A DNA stretch of 64,000 nt from positions 1 to 64,000 of the forward strand of contig CAOKWH010000003.1 in assembly GCA_948473085.1 (NCBI GenBank), read 5' to 3'. Shown in pieces: positions 7,878 through 17,309 of this stretch. This DNA is from an uncultured Clostridia bacterium (lineage in GTDB: Bacteria; Bacillota; Clostridia; Oscillospirales; Ruminococcaceae). Every line of letters starts with the position of its first letter. Position 1 is the first letter of the stretch. The notes below the pieces were generated by a model. It had not been told where the DNA came from, ran no database searches, and was given only the letters and a program-made list of their open reading frames with translations. Made by a program: the position numbers and the translations under genes.

Positions 7878-8129
7878 ATGGATAGACCAATGAAGGAGCG
7901 CACCAACGCCACTGTGGATGTGGCCTTTACCGTTATACCAGGGGCAGACAGCAGTGATGAAACAGTGCTGCGGCAAAAGCTGCTGGCTGTCAACGGCATT
8001 CAGGAGGTGGATATTTCCAAAACCCAAGGGAGGATCTTTGTTTCCTCCAATGGGGTGAGCCAAACTGCCATCCAGGAGCTGATAACCCAGAGCGGGTATG
8101 ATGTCACATCAGTTAGTATGGAGCTGTAA
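7878..8129 (+). CDS. Small HMA-like protein without the metal-binding CxxC
   Basis: 83 residues. The pattern VDVAFTVIPG...ETVLRQKLLAVNGIQEVDIS...QGRIFVSS...QELITQSGYDV follows the beta-alpha-beta-beta-alpha-beta layout of heavy-metal-associated domains, including the GI..V and GYDV positions. The loop that normally carries CxxC reads PGADSSD, so metal binding by that site is not expected. It starts 2 bases after the PBP stop and is probably co-translated with it. Function unknown; the fold assignment is by pattern only. Confidence 0.65.
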   Translation: MDRPMKERTNATVDVAFTVIPGADSSDETVLRQKLLAVNGIQEVDISKTQGRIFVSSNGVSQTAIQELITQSGYDVTSVSMEL

Positions 8130-8134
8130 ATTCA

Positions 8135-8170
8135 CAAACCCCCTTTCGGCCTTGGCTGAGAGGGGGTTTG
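8135..8170 (+). terminator. Terminator-like hairpin after the PBP operon
   Basis: Perfect 10-bp stem CAAACCCCCT/AGGGGGTTTG (8135-8144/8161-8170). The T residues are inside the stem and no separate T run follows, so efficiency is uncertain. Confidence 0.6.
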
Positions 8171-8244
8171 CTCAGATATGGCCTCAAAAGAGAGGTTCTG
8201 CGGCCAGCTTTTCAGAACAAACTTGAAGAAATATCAATAAAATA

Positions 8245-8273
8245 TTGACATTTTCCCCGATAAACCGTATACT
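8245..8273 (+). promoter_or_regulatory. Promoter of the alaS T-box transcript
   Basis: Consensus TTGACA (8245-8250), 17-bp spacer, TATACT (8268-8273). Confidence 0.85.
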
Positions 8274-8279
8274 TGGGAT

Positions 8280-8533
8280 GTAATACAGATACAGCAAAAA
8301 TGGCTTTGATGGGAAGAATTTACCTGCTGCTGCCGTAGAGAAAAGGCCCCCTGGCTGAAAGGGCTTTTGTACAGCAAAGGGCAAAGGGCCGTCCCGGAGC
8401 ACCGGCACGAGGAGTGCTGGCGTCTGCGATGCGTTAAATCGCCTGCAAGGGGCGCTGCCAGCAGCGCAATTTGGGTGGTACCGCGGAAGTTACTTTACAG
8501 CTTTCGTCCCAGTAGTGGGGCGGAGGCTTTTTT
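8280..8533 (+). promoter_or_regulatory. T-box leader of alaS
   Basis: The T-box core GGGTGGTACCGCGG is at 8473-8486, followed by a terminator stem (GCTTTCGTCCC against GGGGCGGAGGC, 8500-8527) and TTTTTT. Uncharged tRNA-Ala should pair with the leader and favour the antiterminator, raising alaS expression when alanine is short. The stem I region lies between 8280 and 8450; the GCN specifier could not be placed with confidence. Confidence 0.9.
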
Positions 8534-8572
8534 GTTTGTATCATGCAATTTTCTGAGGAGGGACTATCAAGT

Positions 8573-11236
8573 ATGAAATGGACAGGCGTAAACGACCTGC
8601 GTGCAAGTTTTCTAAAATTTTATGAGAGCAAGGGGCATTTGATTCTGCCGTCATTTGGCTTAATTCCCAAGGATGACAACAGCCTGCTGCTCATCAATTC
8701 CGGCATGGCCCCGATGAAAAACTACTTCCTGGGGGTTAAAACACCGCCCAGAAAGCGCGTTACCACCTGCCAAAAGTGCATCCGCACCCCGGACATTGAG
8801 CGGGTAGGCAAAACAGCGCGTCACGGCACCTATTTTGAAATGCTGGGCAACTTCTCCTTTGGCGATTATTTTAAGCATGAGGCCACTGCCTGGGCCTGGG
8901 AGTTTTTAACCAAGGTGCTGGAAATTCCCGCCGAACGCCTGTATGTTTCCATCTTTGAGGAGGACGACCAGGCCTTTGAAATTTGGACCAAGGAAATTGG
9001 GGTGGATCCCACCCACATTGTCCGCCTGGGCAGGGAGGATAACTTCTGGGAGATTGGTTCCGGTCCCTGCGGCCCCTGTTCTGAGATCTATTACGACCGG
9101 GGCGAAAAGTACGGCTGCGGCAAGCCCACCTGCGGCGTGGGCTGTGACTGTGACCGCTTTATGGAAGTGTGGAACCTGGTATTCACCCAGTTTAATTCGG
9201 ATGGCGAGGGCACCTACACCCCGCTGGAGCACCCCAACATTGATACCGGCATGGGCCTGGAGCGTCTGGCCTGTGTTATGCAGGGTGTGGACAACCTGTT
9301 TGAGGTGGATACCGTCGCCAATATTATGAAGCATGTCAGCGATATTGCCGGCATTACCTATAAGACCAACGAGAAAAGCGATGTTTCGCTCCGGGTTATT
9401 ACCGACCATATCCGCAGCACCACCTTTATGATTGGGGATGGCATTGTGCCCCAGAACGAGGGGAGGGGCTATGTGCTTCGGCGTCTGTTGCGCCGGGCTG
9501 CCCGTCACGGCCGCCTGCTGGGCATCCATGAGCCCTTCCTGTATAAGGTGGCAGATACTGTCATTCGGGAAAACCAGCCTGCTTACCCGGAACTGCTGGA
9601 AAACCGGGATTATATTGTAAAGATTATCCAGGTAGAGGAGGAGCGCTTTGCCAAGACCATCGATCAGGGCATCAATATGCTCAACGAGTTGATCGACCGC
9701 ATTGCCAGCCGGGAACTGTCCGGCGAAAGTGTTCTCTCGGGCGCCGAGGCGTTCAAGCTGTATGATACCTTTGGGTTCCCGCTGGATCTCACCATCGAAA
9801 TTGCCGAGGAGCGGGGCGTGCGGGTGGATGAGGAGCAGTTTGCCCAGTTTATGAACGATCAGCGGGAGCGTGCCCGTGCTGCTCGTGCCGCTATGGGTGA
9901 TATGGGCTGGGAGGGGGATGTTCTCTCCGGTATTCCCGGCAACACCGAATTTGTGGGCTACCAGGATTTGACCTGCGGCGCTAAGGTTGTGGCTATTGTC
10001 AAGGATGGCCAGCTGGCCGACGAGCTTACCGAAGGGGAAAGCGGCGTTATCATCCTGGATAAAACCTGCTTCTATGGTGAAGGCGGCGGCCAGGTGGGTG
10101 ACTCCGGTGTGCTGTGCACCAAAACATGTACCTTTAAGGTGCTGGATACCAAAAAGTCGGTGAACAGCCACTTTATGCATATAGGTGATATGGAAACCGG
10201 TGTTTTGGCTGTTGGGGATGAACTCACAGCCGAGGTGAACCAGAGCAGACGCTGGGCCATTATGCGCAACCACTCTGCCTGCCACATGCTTCAGTTCGCC
10301 CTGCGGGAGGTTTTGGGCACGCATGTGCATCAGTCCGGTTCCTATGTGGATGAAAACCTCTGCCGGTTCGATTTCTCCCACTTCAATGCTATGACTGCGG
10401 AAGAGATCCAGCTGGTGGAATATCTGGTAAACAATATGATTCTTGCTGCTCTGCCGGTGGTAACTGAGAATATGAGCATTGAGCAGGCAAAGGGCAAGGG
10501 CGCAATGGCCCTGTTTGGCGAAAAGTATGGCGATGTGGTTCGGGTTGTGAGTATGGGCGGCCGCTCGGTGGAGCTGTGCGGCGGTACCCATGTGGATAAT
10601 ACCTCCAAAGTTGGCCTGTTTAAAATTGTCAAGGAATCCTCCATTGCTGCCGGTGTCCGCCGCATTGAGGCTGTAACCGGCCAGGGTGTGCTGAAACTGA
10701 TGAACCTGGAGAGGGGCATTATGAACCAAGCCTGCGAGCTGCTCAAGGTGGGTAGCCCTGCTGAACTGCCAGCCAAAGTAGCTGCACTCACTGCCGAGCT
10801 GAAAAGCAAGGAGAAGGAGATTGAGGAGTGGGGCGCCAAGGTGGCCGCCATTCAGGCCGAAGCCCTGGAGCACACAGCCATTACAGTGGGCTCGGTCAAG
10901 CTGATTTACGCTGGATTCAATGGCATTAAGCCTGATGTGCTGCGCAAGATGAGCGACCGTTTCCGCGATATTCATCCCGATATTGTCACCGTGTTCTCCA
11001 CCATTTTGGATGGCAAGGCCTCCATTGCTGCCAGCTGCGGCAAGGATGCTGTAAAGGATGGCATCCACGCCGGGCAGCTGATTAAGGAGATCTGTTCGCT
11101 GCTGGGCGGCAGCGGCGGCGGCCGGCCCGACAGTGCAATGGGCGGCGCCAGCGACATCTTCAAGATTGACGAGGTATTTGTGCAGGTGCCCAGCATGGTG
11201 GAAAAGATGTTGGATGCCAAGAAGAGCCGGGCCTAA
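8573..11236 (+). CDS. alaS: Alanine--tRNA ligase
   Basis: 887 residues, the usual length. Class II catalytic domain with GNFSFGDYFK and the Cys-rich insertion GCGKPTCGVGCDCD, followed by the editing domain with HSACHML and the CGGTHVD zinc/editing motif, and a C-terminal coiled-coil plus DHHA1-type domain (SGGGRPDSAMGG). It charges tRNA-Ala and hydrolyses mischarged Ser/Gly. Start 8573 follows GAGGAGGGA; an in-frame ATG at 8543 lies within the leader and is less likely. Regulated by the T-box upstream. Confidence 0.98.
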   Translation: MKWTGVNDLRASFLKFYESKGHLILPSFGLIPKDDNSLLLINSGMAPMKNYFLGVKTPPRKRVTTCQKCIRTPDIERVGKTARHGTYFEMLGNFSFGDYFKHEATAWAWEFLTKVLEIPAERLYVSIFEEDDQAFEIWTKEIGVDPTHIVRLGREDNFWEIGSGPCGPCSEIYYDRGEKYGCGKPTCGVGCDCDRFMEVWNLVFTQFNSDGEGTYTPLEHPNIDTGMGLERLACVMQGVDNLFEVDTVANIMKHVSDIAGITYKTNEKSDVSLRVITDHIRSTTFMIGDGIVPQNEGRGYVLRRLLRRAARHGRLLGIHEPFLYKVADTVIRENQPAYPELLENRDYIVKIIQVEEERFAKTIDQGINMLNELIDRIASRELSGESVLSGAEAFKLYDTFGFPLDLTIEIAEERGVRVDEEQFAQFMNDQRERARAARAAMGDMGWEGDVLSGIPGNTEFVGYQDLTCGAKVVAIVKDGQLADELTEGESGVIILDKTCFYGEGGGQVGDSGVLCTKTCTFKVLDTKKSVNSHFMHIGDMETGVLAVGDELTAEVNQSRRWAIMRNHSACHMLQFALREVLGTHVHQSGSYVDENLCRFDFSHFNAMTAEEIQLVEYLVNNMILAALPVVTENMSIEQAKGKGAMALFGEKYGDVVRVVSMGGRSVELCGGTHVDNTSKVGLFKIVKESSIAAGVRRIEAVTGQGVLKLMNLERGIMNQACELLKVGSPAELPAKVAALTAELKSKEKEIEEWGAKVAAIQAEALEHTAITVGSVKLIYAGFNGIKPDVLRKMSDRFRDIHPDIVTVFSTILDGKASIAASCGKDAVKDGIHAGQLIKEICSLLGGSGGGRPDSAMGGASDIFKIDEVFVQVPSMVEKMLDAKKSRA

Positions 11237-11271
11237 TGGGCCGGGGCTTCTGCCGAGAGGAGAGTTTTCTT

Positions 11272-11610
11272 ATGGATTGTCTGTTTTGCAAAATTGCCGC
11301 TGGCGAAATTCCCTCCACCAAGGTGTATGAGGATGAGCGGGTGGTGGTGTTCCGGGATATTGCCCCGGCTGCACCAGTGCACCTGTTGGCTATTCCCCGG
11401 CAGCACATTGAATCTGCCGCGGTTATTGATGAACAAACGGCCGAACTGGTGGGGTATATCTTCACCGTTATTGCCCGGGTTGCAAGGAATGAGGGGCTGG
11501 AAAACGGTTTTCGCATTGTATCCAATATAGGCAAGGATGGCGGCCAAACGGTGCCGCATCTGCACTTTCATATCCTGGCTGGTCGGGAACTGGCCTGGCC
11601 AGCTGGCTGA
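11272..11610 (+). CDS. HIT-family nucleotide-binding protein
   Basis: 112 residues. The histidine triad HLHFHIL near the C-terminus is the nucleotide phosphoramidase/hydrolase active site, and CLFCKI at the N-terminus gives the usual zinc pair with later histidines. The family hydrolyses AMP conjugates such as AMP-lysine, and aminoacyl-adenylates from tRNA synthetases, which fits its place directly after alaS (35 bases). Start chosen at 11272 after GAGAGGAGAG. Confidence 0.93.
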   Translation: MDCLFCKIAAGEIPSTKVYEDERVVVFRDIAPAAPVHLLAIPRQHIESAAVIDEQTAELVGYIFTVIARVARNEGLENGFRIVSNIGKDGGQTVPHLHFHILAGRELAWPAG

Positions 11611-11682
11611 TGGCAGAAAAAAGGGATATTTTCACAGCCTATGGCAGATGCTGGGGCTGTGCCGATGAAGGAGAATTTTATC

Positions 11683-12219
11683 ATGGAAACTTACAGACTG
11701 CAGGTTGCCGGGTTAGAACGGGATTTGCCCATCTGCCCTTTGAATGAAAACCTGTCCATTGCTGGCTTTGTCATGTTTGGCGATGTGGAAATGACCGTTA
11801 CAGCCGCCACCGAGCTGCTCAAGAGGGCGGGGGAGTTTGATCTTATTATTACAGCGGAATCCAAGGGTATCCCGCTGGCCTATGAGATGTCCCGCCAGTC
11901 GGGCAAAAAGTATATTCTGGCTCGTAAGAGTATCAAGCTCTATATGCAGGATCCGGTTTCGGTATCGGTTAAATCCATTACCACTGCCCGGGTGCAGACA
12001 TTGTACCTGGATAGCTGTGATATGGAGCAGCTAAAGGGTAAAAAGGTGCTCATTGTGGATGATGTAATCTCCACCGGAGAGTCAATGCACGCTCTGGTTA
12101 GTCTGGTGGAAAAATCCGGCGGCCAGGTGGCCGGCCAGTTTGCCGTTTTGGCAGAGGGCGACGCTGCCCAGCGTACCGATATTACCTTCCTGGCAGAGCT
12201 GCCGCTGTTCTTCAAGTAA
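11683..12219 (+). CDS. Phosphoribosyltransferase, adenine PRT-like
   Basis: 178 residues. The PRPP-binding motif VLIVDDVISTGES is intact, and the preceding AESKGIPLAYEMSRQSGKKY resembles the AESRG.....A...G.....R.. pattern of adenine and xanthine phosphoribosyltransferases. It probably converts a free purine base and PRPP to the nucleotide; the base specificity is not certain because a canonical Apt lacks several of these substitutions. Start 11683 follows GAAGGAGA by 8 bases; an ATG at 11665 overlaps that site. Follows HIT without a terminator. Confidence 0.78.
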   Translation: METYRLQVAGLERDLPICPLNENLSIAGFVMFGDVEMTVTAATELLKRAGEFDLIITAESKGIPLAYEMSRQSGKKYILARKSIKLYMQDPVSVSVKSITTARVQTLYLDSCDMEQLKGKKVLIVDDVISTGESMHALVSLVEKSGGQVAGQFAVLAEGDAAQRTDITFLAELPLFFK

Positions 12220-12249
12220 CCGAAAGGCCTTCTAAAGGGAGAAATTAAA

Positions 12250-14298
12250 ATGAAACGACCGCTGTTTGATATTGGATTTTCTTATCTAATCGCTTCAGCG
12301 GTCGTTTTATACTGTGGAAAAACCGCAGGATATCTGCTTTTAACTGTCGCTGTGGTGTTGGCTTTTATCCTGTCGCCACGCTCCGAATTACCAGTTTACC
12401 GGAGGATTTGTGTCAGTCTGCTTGCCTGTGGGGCGGGTGTGGCAATCACGCTGGGGGCCTGTTGGTATTTTCCCTGGCGTTATGCGGTCTTCGACCACGC
12501 CAATGCCACTATTACGGCTGTAGTTACCGATCGGGTCAGCAGGCACCTGTTTGAGGTGTACGGCAGTATTGAAGACTCGGATGGGTACAATGTCAAAACC
12601 CGTATGATGGTTTATGCTCGGGAGGCAGAGGCACTGGAACCGGGGCAGGAGTTCACAGCGGCAGTGTCCTCCCAGCTAAACAGCCCATTTGTGGACAAAG
12701 AGCGTTATTCCGTCGGGGAAAAGCGCCTGTTATTCTGCTATTTGGAACAAAGCCCAATCTCACTGGAACAGAGCCGGTATCCTCTGCGATCGGCACTGGC
12801 CCAGGGCCGCTATGCCTTGCATGAGCGCCTAATTACACTGTTGGGGAGCCAGGCCGGCAGTTTGATAGGAGCCATAACTATCGGAATTAACACAATGGAT
12901 GAAGAATTCAAACAGCAGGCCCGGGATGCGGGTATCTACCATGTGTTGGCCGTTTCAGGGCTGCATATCAGTATTTTTGTGGAGCTGTTTCAGCTATTGT
13001 TCCCAGCAAACTTGGTTAAAAGGCGCACAATAAACCTACTGCTGCTGGGTGTAATTTGGGTGCCGGTGCTGCTCTCCGGGATGGGTTATGCCGTCCTACG
13101 CGCTGCCCTGATGTATTCGGTGGTGTATTTTGGCCACCTGATAAGCCGTAAAGGGGATAGCCTTAACACACTGGGCTTTGCTGTATTGACGCTGCTTTTC
13201 TGGAACCCGTTTGCAACTTTGTCCCTGGCATTTATTCTGTCGGTGTTGGCTACTTTGGGTATCTTGCTGTATGAGCGCCCATTGGCCTTTTACCTGGCGG
13301 ATAAGCCAATATTGGGCTGGCTGGGTAGCTATCGGCAGGCTGCTGCCCATGTTTTGGCCTGTAGTGTTTCTGCTCAGCTGTTTCTCTGGCCGATACTGTA
13401 TATTTTGGAGCGGCGGGTGGTGCTGAACGGGTTAATCAGCAGCTTTTTCCTACTGCCACTGATGACACCGTTGCTGGGGCTTGGTTATATACTTTGCCTA
13501 GTGCTGGCAGCAGTTCCGGGGGCGGGAATATTTGGGCTGTCGATGGGGGCGGCCGGTGGCGGTTACCTGGGGCTAATTTCACTATTTTCCCATCTTCCAT
13601 TCTGCTTTACTATCACCAGCCGGGCGGTCGTACTGCTCATTCTGGTCGGATATGGTGTGCTTTTGTGGTTGACTGTCCGTGGCTGCACCCCACATGTTGC
13701 CAAAACAGCGGCGGCTCTGGGGGTTATTTTGCTGTGCAGTACCCTGCTGCTGGAACACTTTGCCCTGCGGGGCGTGGTGCGCCTTGTCACAGTGGGCAGC
13801 GATATGGCACTGCTCTATGGCAACCACGCGGCTGTGCTGCTGGCGGGAAATCAGACAGAGGAGATGCAGGGCGAACTGCTCCACTACCAGGTACAGGAGG
13901 TGGATTTTCTATTTATTGATAATTTCACACCCCTGGAAAGCGCCGCGGTGGCAAAGCTGATACAAACCATCCCGGTGCGGCATCTGTTTGCGCCGGATAC
14001 CGGCAGTGCGCGCTCCTATCTGGAAAGTGTCTATGACGGTGAGATTTTCTATGGGCAGCAGGCCCAGGTGTTCTGGTATGCCGGTGTTCAGCTGGACTAT
14101 CAGCCGCAGAACCGGCTGGAGATTGCTGTCGGGGATATTTTGCTATTAAAGTTTCTTTCGTTTTATGATATAATAGACAACAGACAGGTACTGCTGCCGC
14201 CAAGCGGCGGCGTTCGGTTGGTAAAGGATGTGCCGGGTTTGCAGCTGCGGCAGGCATCGCTCCAGCGCAGCGAGCTGCTGCTGTATACCGGTGAGTAA
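12250..14298 (+). CDS. comEC: ComEC/Rec2-type DNA uptake channel with degenerate C-terminal domain
   Basis: 682 residues. N-terminal membrane segments and an OB-like domain (ITAVVTDRV...), then the competence domain beginning IYHVLAVSGLHIS and about eight further membrane helices to residue 490. The channel takes single-stranded DNA across the membrane during transformation. The C-terminal 170 residues occupy the place of the metallo-beta-lactamase-like nuclease domain, but the HxHxDH loop is replaced (FLFIDNFTPLESAA aligns with the usual LTHPDADHIGG), so no zinc site remains. It sits directly before holA, the classical order. Start after AAAGGGAG. Confidence 0.88.
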   Translation: MKRPLFDIGFSYLIASAVVLYCGKTAGYLLLTVAVVLAFILSPRSELPVYRRICVSLLACGAGVAITLGACWYFPWRYAVFDHANATITAVVTDRVSRHLFEVYGSIEDSDGYNVKTRMMVYAREAEALEPGQEFTAAVSSQLNSPFVDKERYSVGEKRLLFCYLEQSPISLEQSRYPLRSALAQGRYALHERLITLLGSQAGSLIGAITIGINTMDEEFKQQARDAGIYHVLAVSGLHISIFVELFQLLFPANLVKRRTINLLLLGVIWVPVLLSGMGYAVLRAALMYSVVYFGHLISRKGDSLNTLGFAVLTLLFWNPFATLSLAFILSVLATLGILLYERPLAFYLADKPILGWLGSYRQAAAHVLACSVSAQLFLWPILYILERRVVLNGLISSFFLLPLMTPLLGLGYILCLVLAAVPGAGIFGLSMGAAGGGYLGLISLFSHLPFCFTITSRAVVLLILVGYGVLLWLTVRGCTPHVAKTAAALGVILLCSTLLLEHFALRGVVRLVTVGSDMALLYGNHAAVLLAGNQTEEMQGELLHYQVQEVDFLFIDNFTPLESAAVAKLIQTIPVRHLFAPDTGSARSYLESVYDGEIFYGQQAQVFWYAGVQLDYQPQNRLEIAVGDILLLKFLSFYDIIDNRQVLLPPSGGVRLVKDVPGLQLRQASLQRSELLLYTGE

Positions 14299-14309
14299 AG
14301 GAGGGGAAA

Positions 14310-15359
14310 GTGGTGGTTTTAACAGGGGAAAAGGAACTGAATAAGCTGCTGAAGTCAGAACCGCCCTCCGGCGTATACCTGCTATACGGCAGTGATAGCT
14401 CTTTGGTGGAGCGTTACTGCGCCCTGATAGCCAACCGGGCTGTGAAAGGGGATCCCACCTTTAATTATGAGCGGATCGACGGGGAAAAAATAGACTTTGA
14501 ACAGTTATACAACAGTATTTTAACCCTACCTTTGATGGCCGACCGCCGGTGTGTGCTGCTGGATGACCCGGAGATTGACCAGCTTTCGGCAGGGGATTTC
14601 GATAAGTTAAAGGGTGTTTTGGAGGAAGTGGGGGAAACCACGCTGCTGTTGTTGGCTATCAAACAGAGCGAGTTCCTTCCAAAGAAATCCCAAAAGTGCA
14701 AAAAGCTGTTGGAGCTGGTGGGTAAAATAGGCGTTGCTGTGGAGCTGGACGAGCGCAGTGCGGCCGACTTGGCCAAGCTGGTTATCAAACAATGTGCCGA
14801 CCGTGGCTGTACCATTTCCCGCCAGAATGCCGATTTACTGGTTGCCCGGACAACAGGCGAATTGCTGGCTGTCCAAAATGAGATTGACAAGCTTATTGCC
14901 TTTACACAGTCTGGCGAAGTGACAGAGCAGGCCATTTTGCAGCTGGTTAGCGCCACTGTGGAGGCGGAGGTTTTCAGCCTGTCCAAAGCCATTCTGGCCC
15001 GGGACTACGGCAAGGCCATGCAAATCCTTTCGGCTCTGCTCTACCTCCGGGAACCGGCAGTGAATATATTGCATGTACTCAGTATGGCTTTTGTGGATCT
15101 GTACCGGGCCAAGACCGCTCAGTTTGCCGATGTGGATGTTCCCCAGGTAGTAACGGATTTTGGGTACCGCGGCCGGGATTTTGCAGTAAAAAACGCCTTT
15201 CGGGATAGCCGTAAGCTGTCGCTTCATTTTCTCAAACAAACGCTCGAGGTGTTGGCCCAGGCCGATTATGCACTAAAAAGTTCCGGCGGGGAGGAAAAAA
15301 TAATCCTCCAGAGCTCCATCACCGAGATTTTTATGCTGTTGGAGGCGGATGCTGGATGA
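14310..15359 (+). CDS. holA: DNA polymerase III delta subunit
   Basis: 349 residues from GTG 14310 after AAAGGAGGGG. VYLLYGSDSSLVERY, the acidic DP-E-D loader segment and the helical collar domain (SLSKAILARDYGKAMQIL) identify the clamp-loader delta subunit (YqeN type), which opens the beta clamp. As usual for delta there is no Walker A lysine motif. Located between comEC and rnmV, overlapping the latter by 4 bases. Confidence 0.93.
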   Translation: MVVLTGEKELNKLLKSEPPSGVYLLYGSDSSLVERYCALIANRAVKGDPTFNYERIDGEKIDFEQLYNSILTLPLMADRRCVLLDDPEIDQLSAGDFDKLKGVLEEVGETTLLLLAIKQSEFLPKKSQKCKKLLELVGKIGVAVELDERSAADLAKLVIKQCADRGCTISRQNADLLVARTTGELLAVQNEIDKLIAFTQSGEVTEQAILQLVSATVEAEVFSLSKAILARDYGKAMQILSALLYLREPAVNILHVLSMAFVDLYRAKTAQFADVDVPQVVTDFGYRGRDFAVKNAFRDSRKLSLHFLKQTLEVLAQADYALKSSGGEEKIILQSSITEIFMLLEADAG

Positions 15360-15964
15360 TTAAGCTAAAACAGGCGGTGGTGGTGGAGGGCAGGTATGAT
15401 AAGGCCAAACTTTCCTCCATTTTGGACACGCTAATCATAGAAACCGGCGGCTTTCGCATCTTTAAGGATAAGGATCGGCTGGCCATGCTCCGGGAAATTG
15501 CCCTGCGCCGGGGGCTGATTATCCTCACCGATTCGGATAACGCCGGTTTTAAAATCCGGCGTTATCTGGGGGGGAGTATTCCAAAGGGCTGCATTATCAA
15601 CGCCTATATCCCCGATATATTGGGGAAGGAAAAGCGCAAGGCCAAGCCCTCGGCTGAGGGGAAATTGGGGGTGGAGGGGGTACCGGTTTCGGCAATCCTC
15701 CAAGCACTGGCTCAAGCCGGTGTACTGGCGGAGGAAAGCGCCGAACCGGCCCGAAAGGTGACCAAGCAGGATTTTATCCAGCTGGGCCTGTCCGGCGGGG
15801 AAAACAGCTCGGTTTATCGCGCCCGCTTAAAAAAGCAGCTGGGCCTGCCGGAGCACCTGAGCACCAATTCCCTAATCGAGGTGCTGGGCTGTATCATGGG
15901 CTATGATGAATTTTTAGCCCAGGTGGAGCAGCTTGCAGAGGCGGAGGGGTCCTATGACATTTGA
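15356..15964 (+). CDS. rnmV: Ribonuclease M5-like Toprim protein
   Basis: 202 residues. Toprim domain with VVEGRYDK (catalytic Glu 11) and ILTDSDNAG (DxD), then the RNase M5 C-terminal region (SGGENSSVYRARLKKQLGLP). RNase M5 matures 5S rRNA in low-GC Gram-positives with ribosomal protein L18. The ATG overlaps the holA stop (ATGA), so it is translationally coupled. In Bacillus the gene sits beside ksgA; here the neighbour is holA. Confidence 0.87.
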   Translation: MIKLKQAVVVEGRYDKAKLSSILDTLIIETGGFRIFKDKDRLAMLREIALRRGLIILTDSDNAGFKIRRYLGGSIPKGCIINAYIPDILGKEKRKAKPSAEGKLGVEGVPVSAILQALAQAGVLAEESAEPARKVTKQDFIQLGLSGGENSSVYRARLKKQLGLPEHLSTNSLIEVLGCIMGYDEFLAQVEQLAEAEGSYDI

Positions 15965-17291
15965 TAGCATCAGCTTTATCTATCTGTTTTTACCCGTAGG
16001 TATTCTGCTGTTTCGCGCTGTGCCCCAGCGGTACCGCACCCCTTATCTGGCGGTGCTTTCCTGGCTGTTCTATCTGCTGGCCGGGGTGCCCGCTCTTCTT
16101 ATTCTATTGGCCAACTGCTTGCTGGATTTTGTGCTTCTTGGCTTTTTGTATCTTTACCAGGGCACTGCTCGGAGCACCATTTACAGCTTGTTTGCTGCCA
16201 AAGCAGTGGCTGTACTTTGTTTGGTGCTGTTTTATAGCTCCTTTCAGCCTGGGGCCTCCATTGGCATCTTTGTTTACACGGCTACACTGATAGGCTATCT
16301 GTGGGATTTATACCAGGGCAGGGCCCAGGCGTTCTATTCCTTTTGGGAATATGCGGTGTTTACAACCTTTTTTGGCAAGGCGTTTCTGGGTCCGGTGGTG
16401 CGCTATGAGCGTTTTGTGCCGCAGCTGGCCGGGCTGCGTTCCTCGGCCACTTTAATCAGCCGGGGGGCGGTGTGGTTTGTCACAGGGTTAGCCAAAAAGG
16501 TGGTTATCGCCTCCGGTATTGTGGCTATCTATTCGGAGATGGCCTCCGTCCCAATGGAGGATTACTCCTTTTTTTCTGCCTGGATGCTGCTGTTTTCGGG
16601 GGCTATGTCCATCTTTTTTACCATCTCGGCCTATAGCGATATGGCCCGGGGTCTCTGCTCCATGTTTGGGTTGGAGGTTCCCCGGATTATCTATTACCCC
16701 TATCAGGCCAAAAGCTTTGTGGAATGCCTATCCCGCATCAATATGTCCCTCTACGACTTGGCGCTGGATGTGGTCAGCGGCTCGGCCGAATCGGTGCGTG
16801 CGCTAAAGCGGTACCGCCAGGCAGATACTAAAAAATTGGCTGCCGTTTTAGCTGGGGTGTTGGCAGTGGCATTTTGGTTGCGGCCATCTCCCATTATGCT
16901 GCTGTGGGCAGTTTTTATGTTTGCCATGATTCTGGCCGAGCGCTACCTCTACTTTGGGTTGATACGCTATATGCCGGGGCTGCTTCAGTCGGCATTTACC
17001 TTTTTGGTGTTCCTGTTTAGCCTGTCGCTGCCCATAGTCCCCTCCATCTGGCAGCTGGGGGATTTTTTAGCTATCTTAATTGGCTTTCCCGGCCAAAGGA
17101 TGCTTTCCAACGAAACCAGCTATTTCCTATCCACCAATTATCTCTCAGTGTTGTTTGCACTCATATTTTTTACCAGTATCCCGGATCGGTTGGCGATGCT
17201 TTTTGCCCGCCGTTTCCCAGATACGGCCGAATGGCTGATGGCTCTGTTCAACTGCACTTTACTGGTGCTTTCCACAGCGCTGCTGCTGTAA
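15954..17291 (+). CDS. AlgI-like MBOAT membrane protein lacking the catalytic histidine
   Basis: 445 residues, about ten membrane helices. FISFIYLFLP-like N-terminus, VVRYERFVPQL and YSDMARGLCSMFGLEVP match AlgI/DltB-type O-acyltransferases. The two most conserved sites do not: the usual FWRRWHISL reads CLSRINMSL, and the LWHG segment carrying the catalytic His reads FWLRPS. An acyltransferase activity is therefore doubtful. The ATG lies 11 bases inside rnmV, so it belongs to the same operon, and it is followed after 18 bases by a DHHW-like protein, the normal partner of AlgI-type enzymes. Confidence 0.78.
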   Translation: MTFDSISFIYLFLPVGILLFRAVPQRYRTPYLAVLSWLFYLLAGVPALLILLANCLLDFVLLGFLYLYQGTARSTIYSLFAAKAVAVLCLVLFYSSFQPGASIGIFVYTATLIGYLWDLYQGRAQAFYSFWEYAVFTTFFGKAFLGPVVRYERFVPQLAGLRSSATLISRGAVWFVTGLAKKVVIASGIVAIYSEMASVPMEDYSFFSAWMLLFSGAMSIFFTISAYSDMARGLCSMFGLEVPRIIYYPYQAKSFVECLSRINMSLYDLALDVVSGSAESVRALKRYRQADTKKLAAVLAGVLAVAFWLRPSPIMLLWAVFMFAMILAERYLYFGLIRYMPGLLQSAFTFLVFLFSLSLPIVPSIWQLGDFLAILIGFPGQRMLSNETSYFLSTNYLSVLFALIFFTSIPDRLAMLFARRFPDTAEWLMALFNCTLLVLSTALLL

Positions 17292-17309
17292 GAAGGAAGG
17301 GGGTGCCTT

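Noticed and set aside
7822..8063. Minus-strand ORF over the HMA-like gene
   Set aside because: Lacks a ribosome site and lies within a plus-strand gene coupled to the PBP.
8906..11068. 720-codon open frame on the minus strand opposite alaS
   Set aside because: It is the mirror of a highly conserved gene with strong codon bias, has no ribosome site, and its translation shows no domain.
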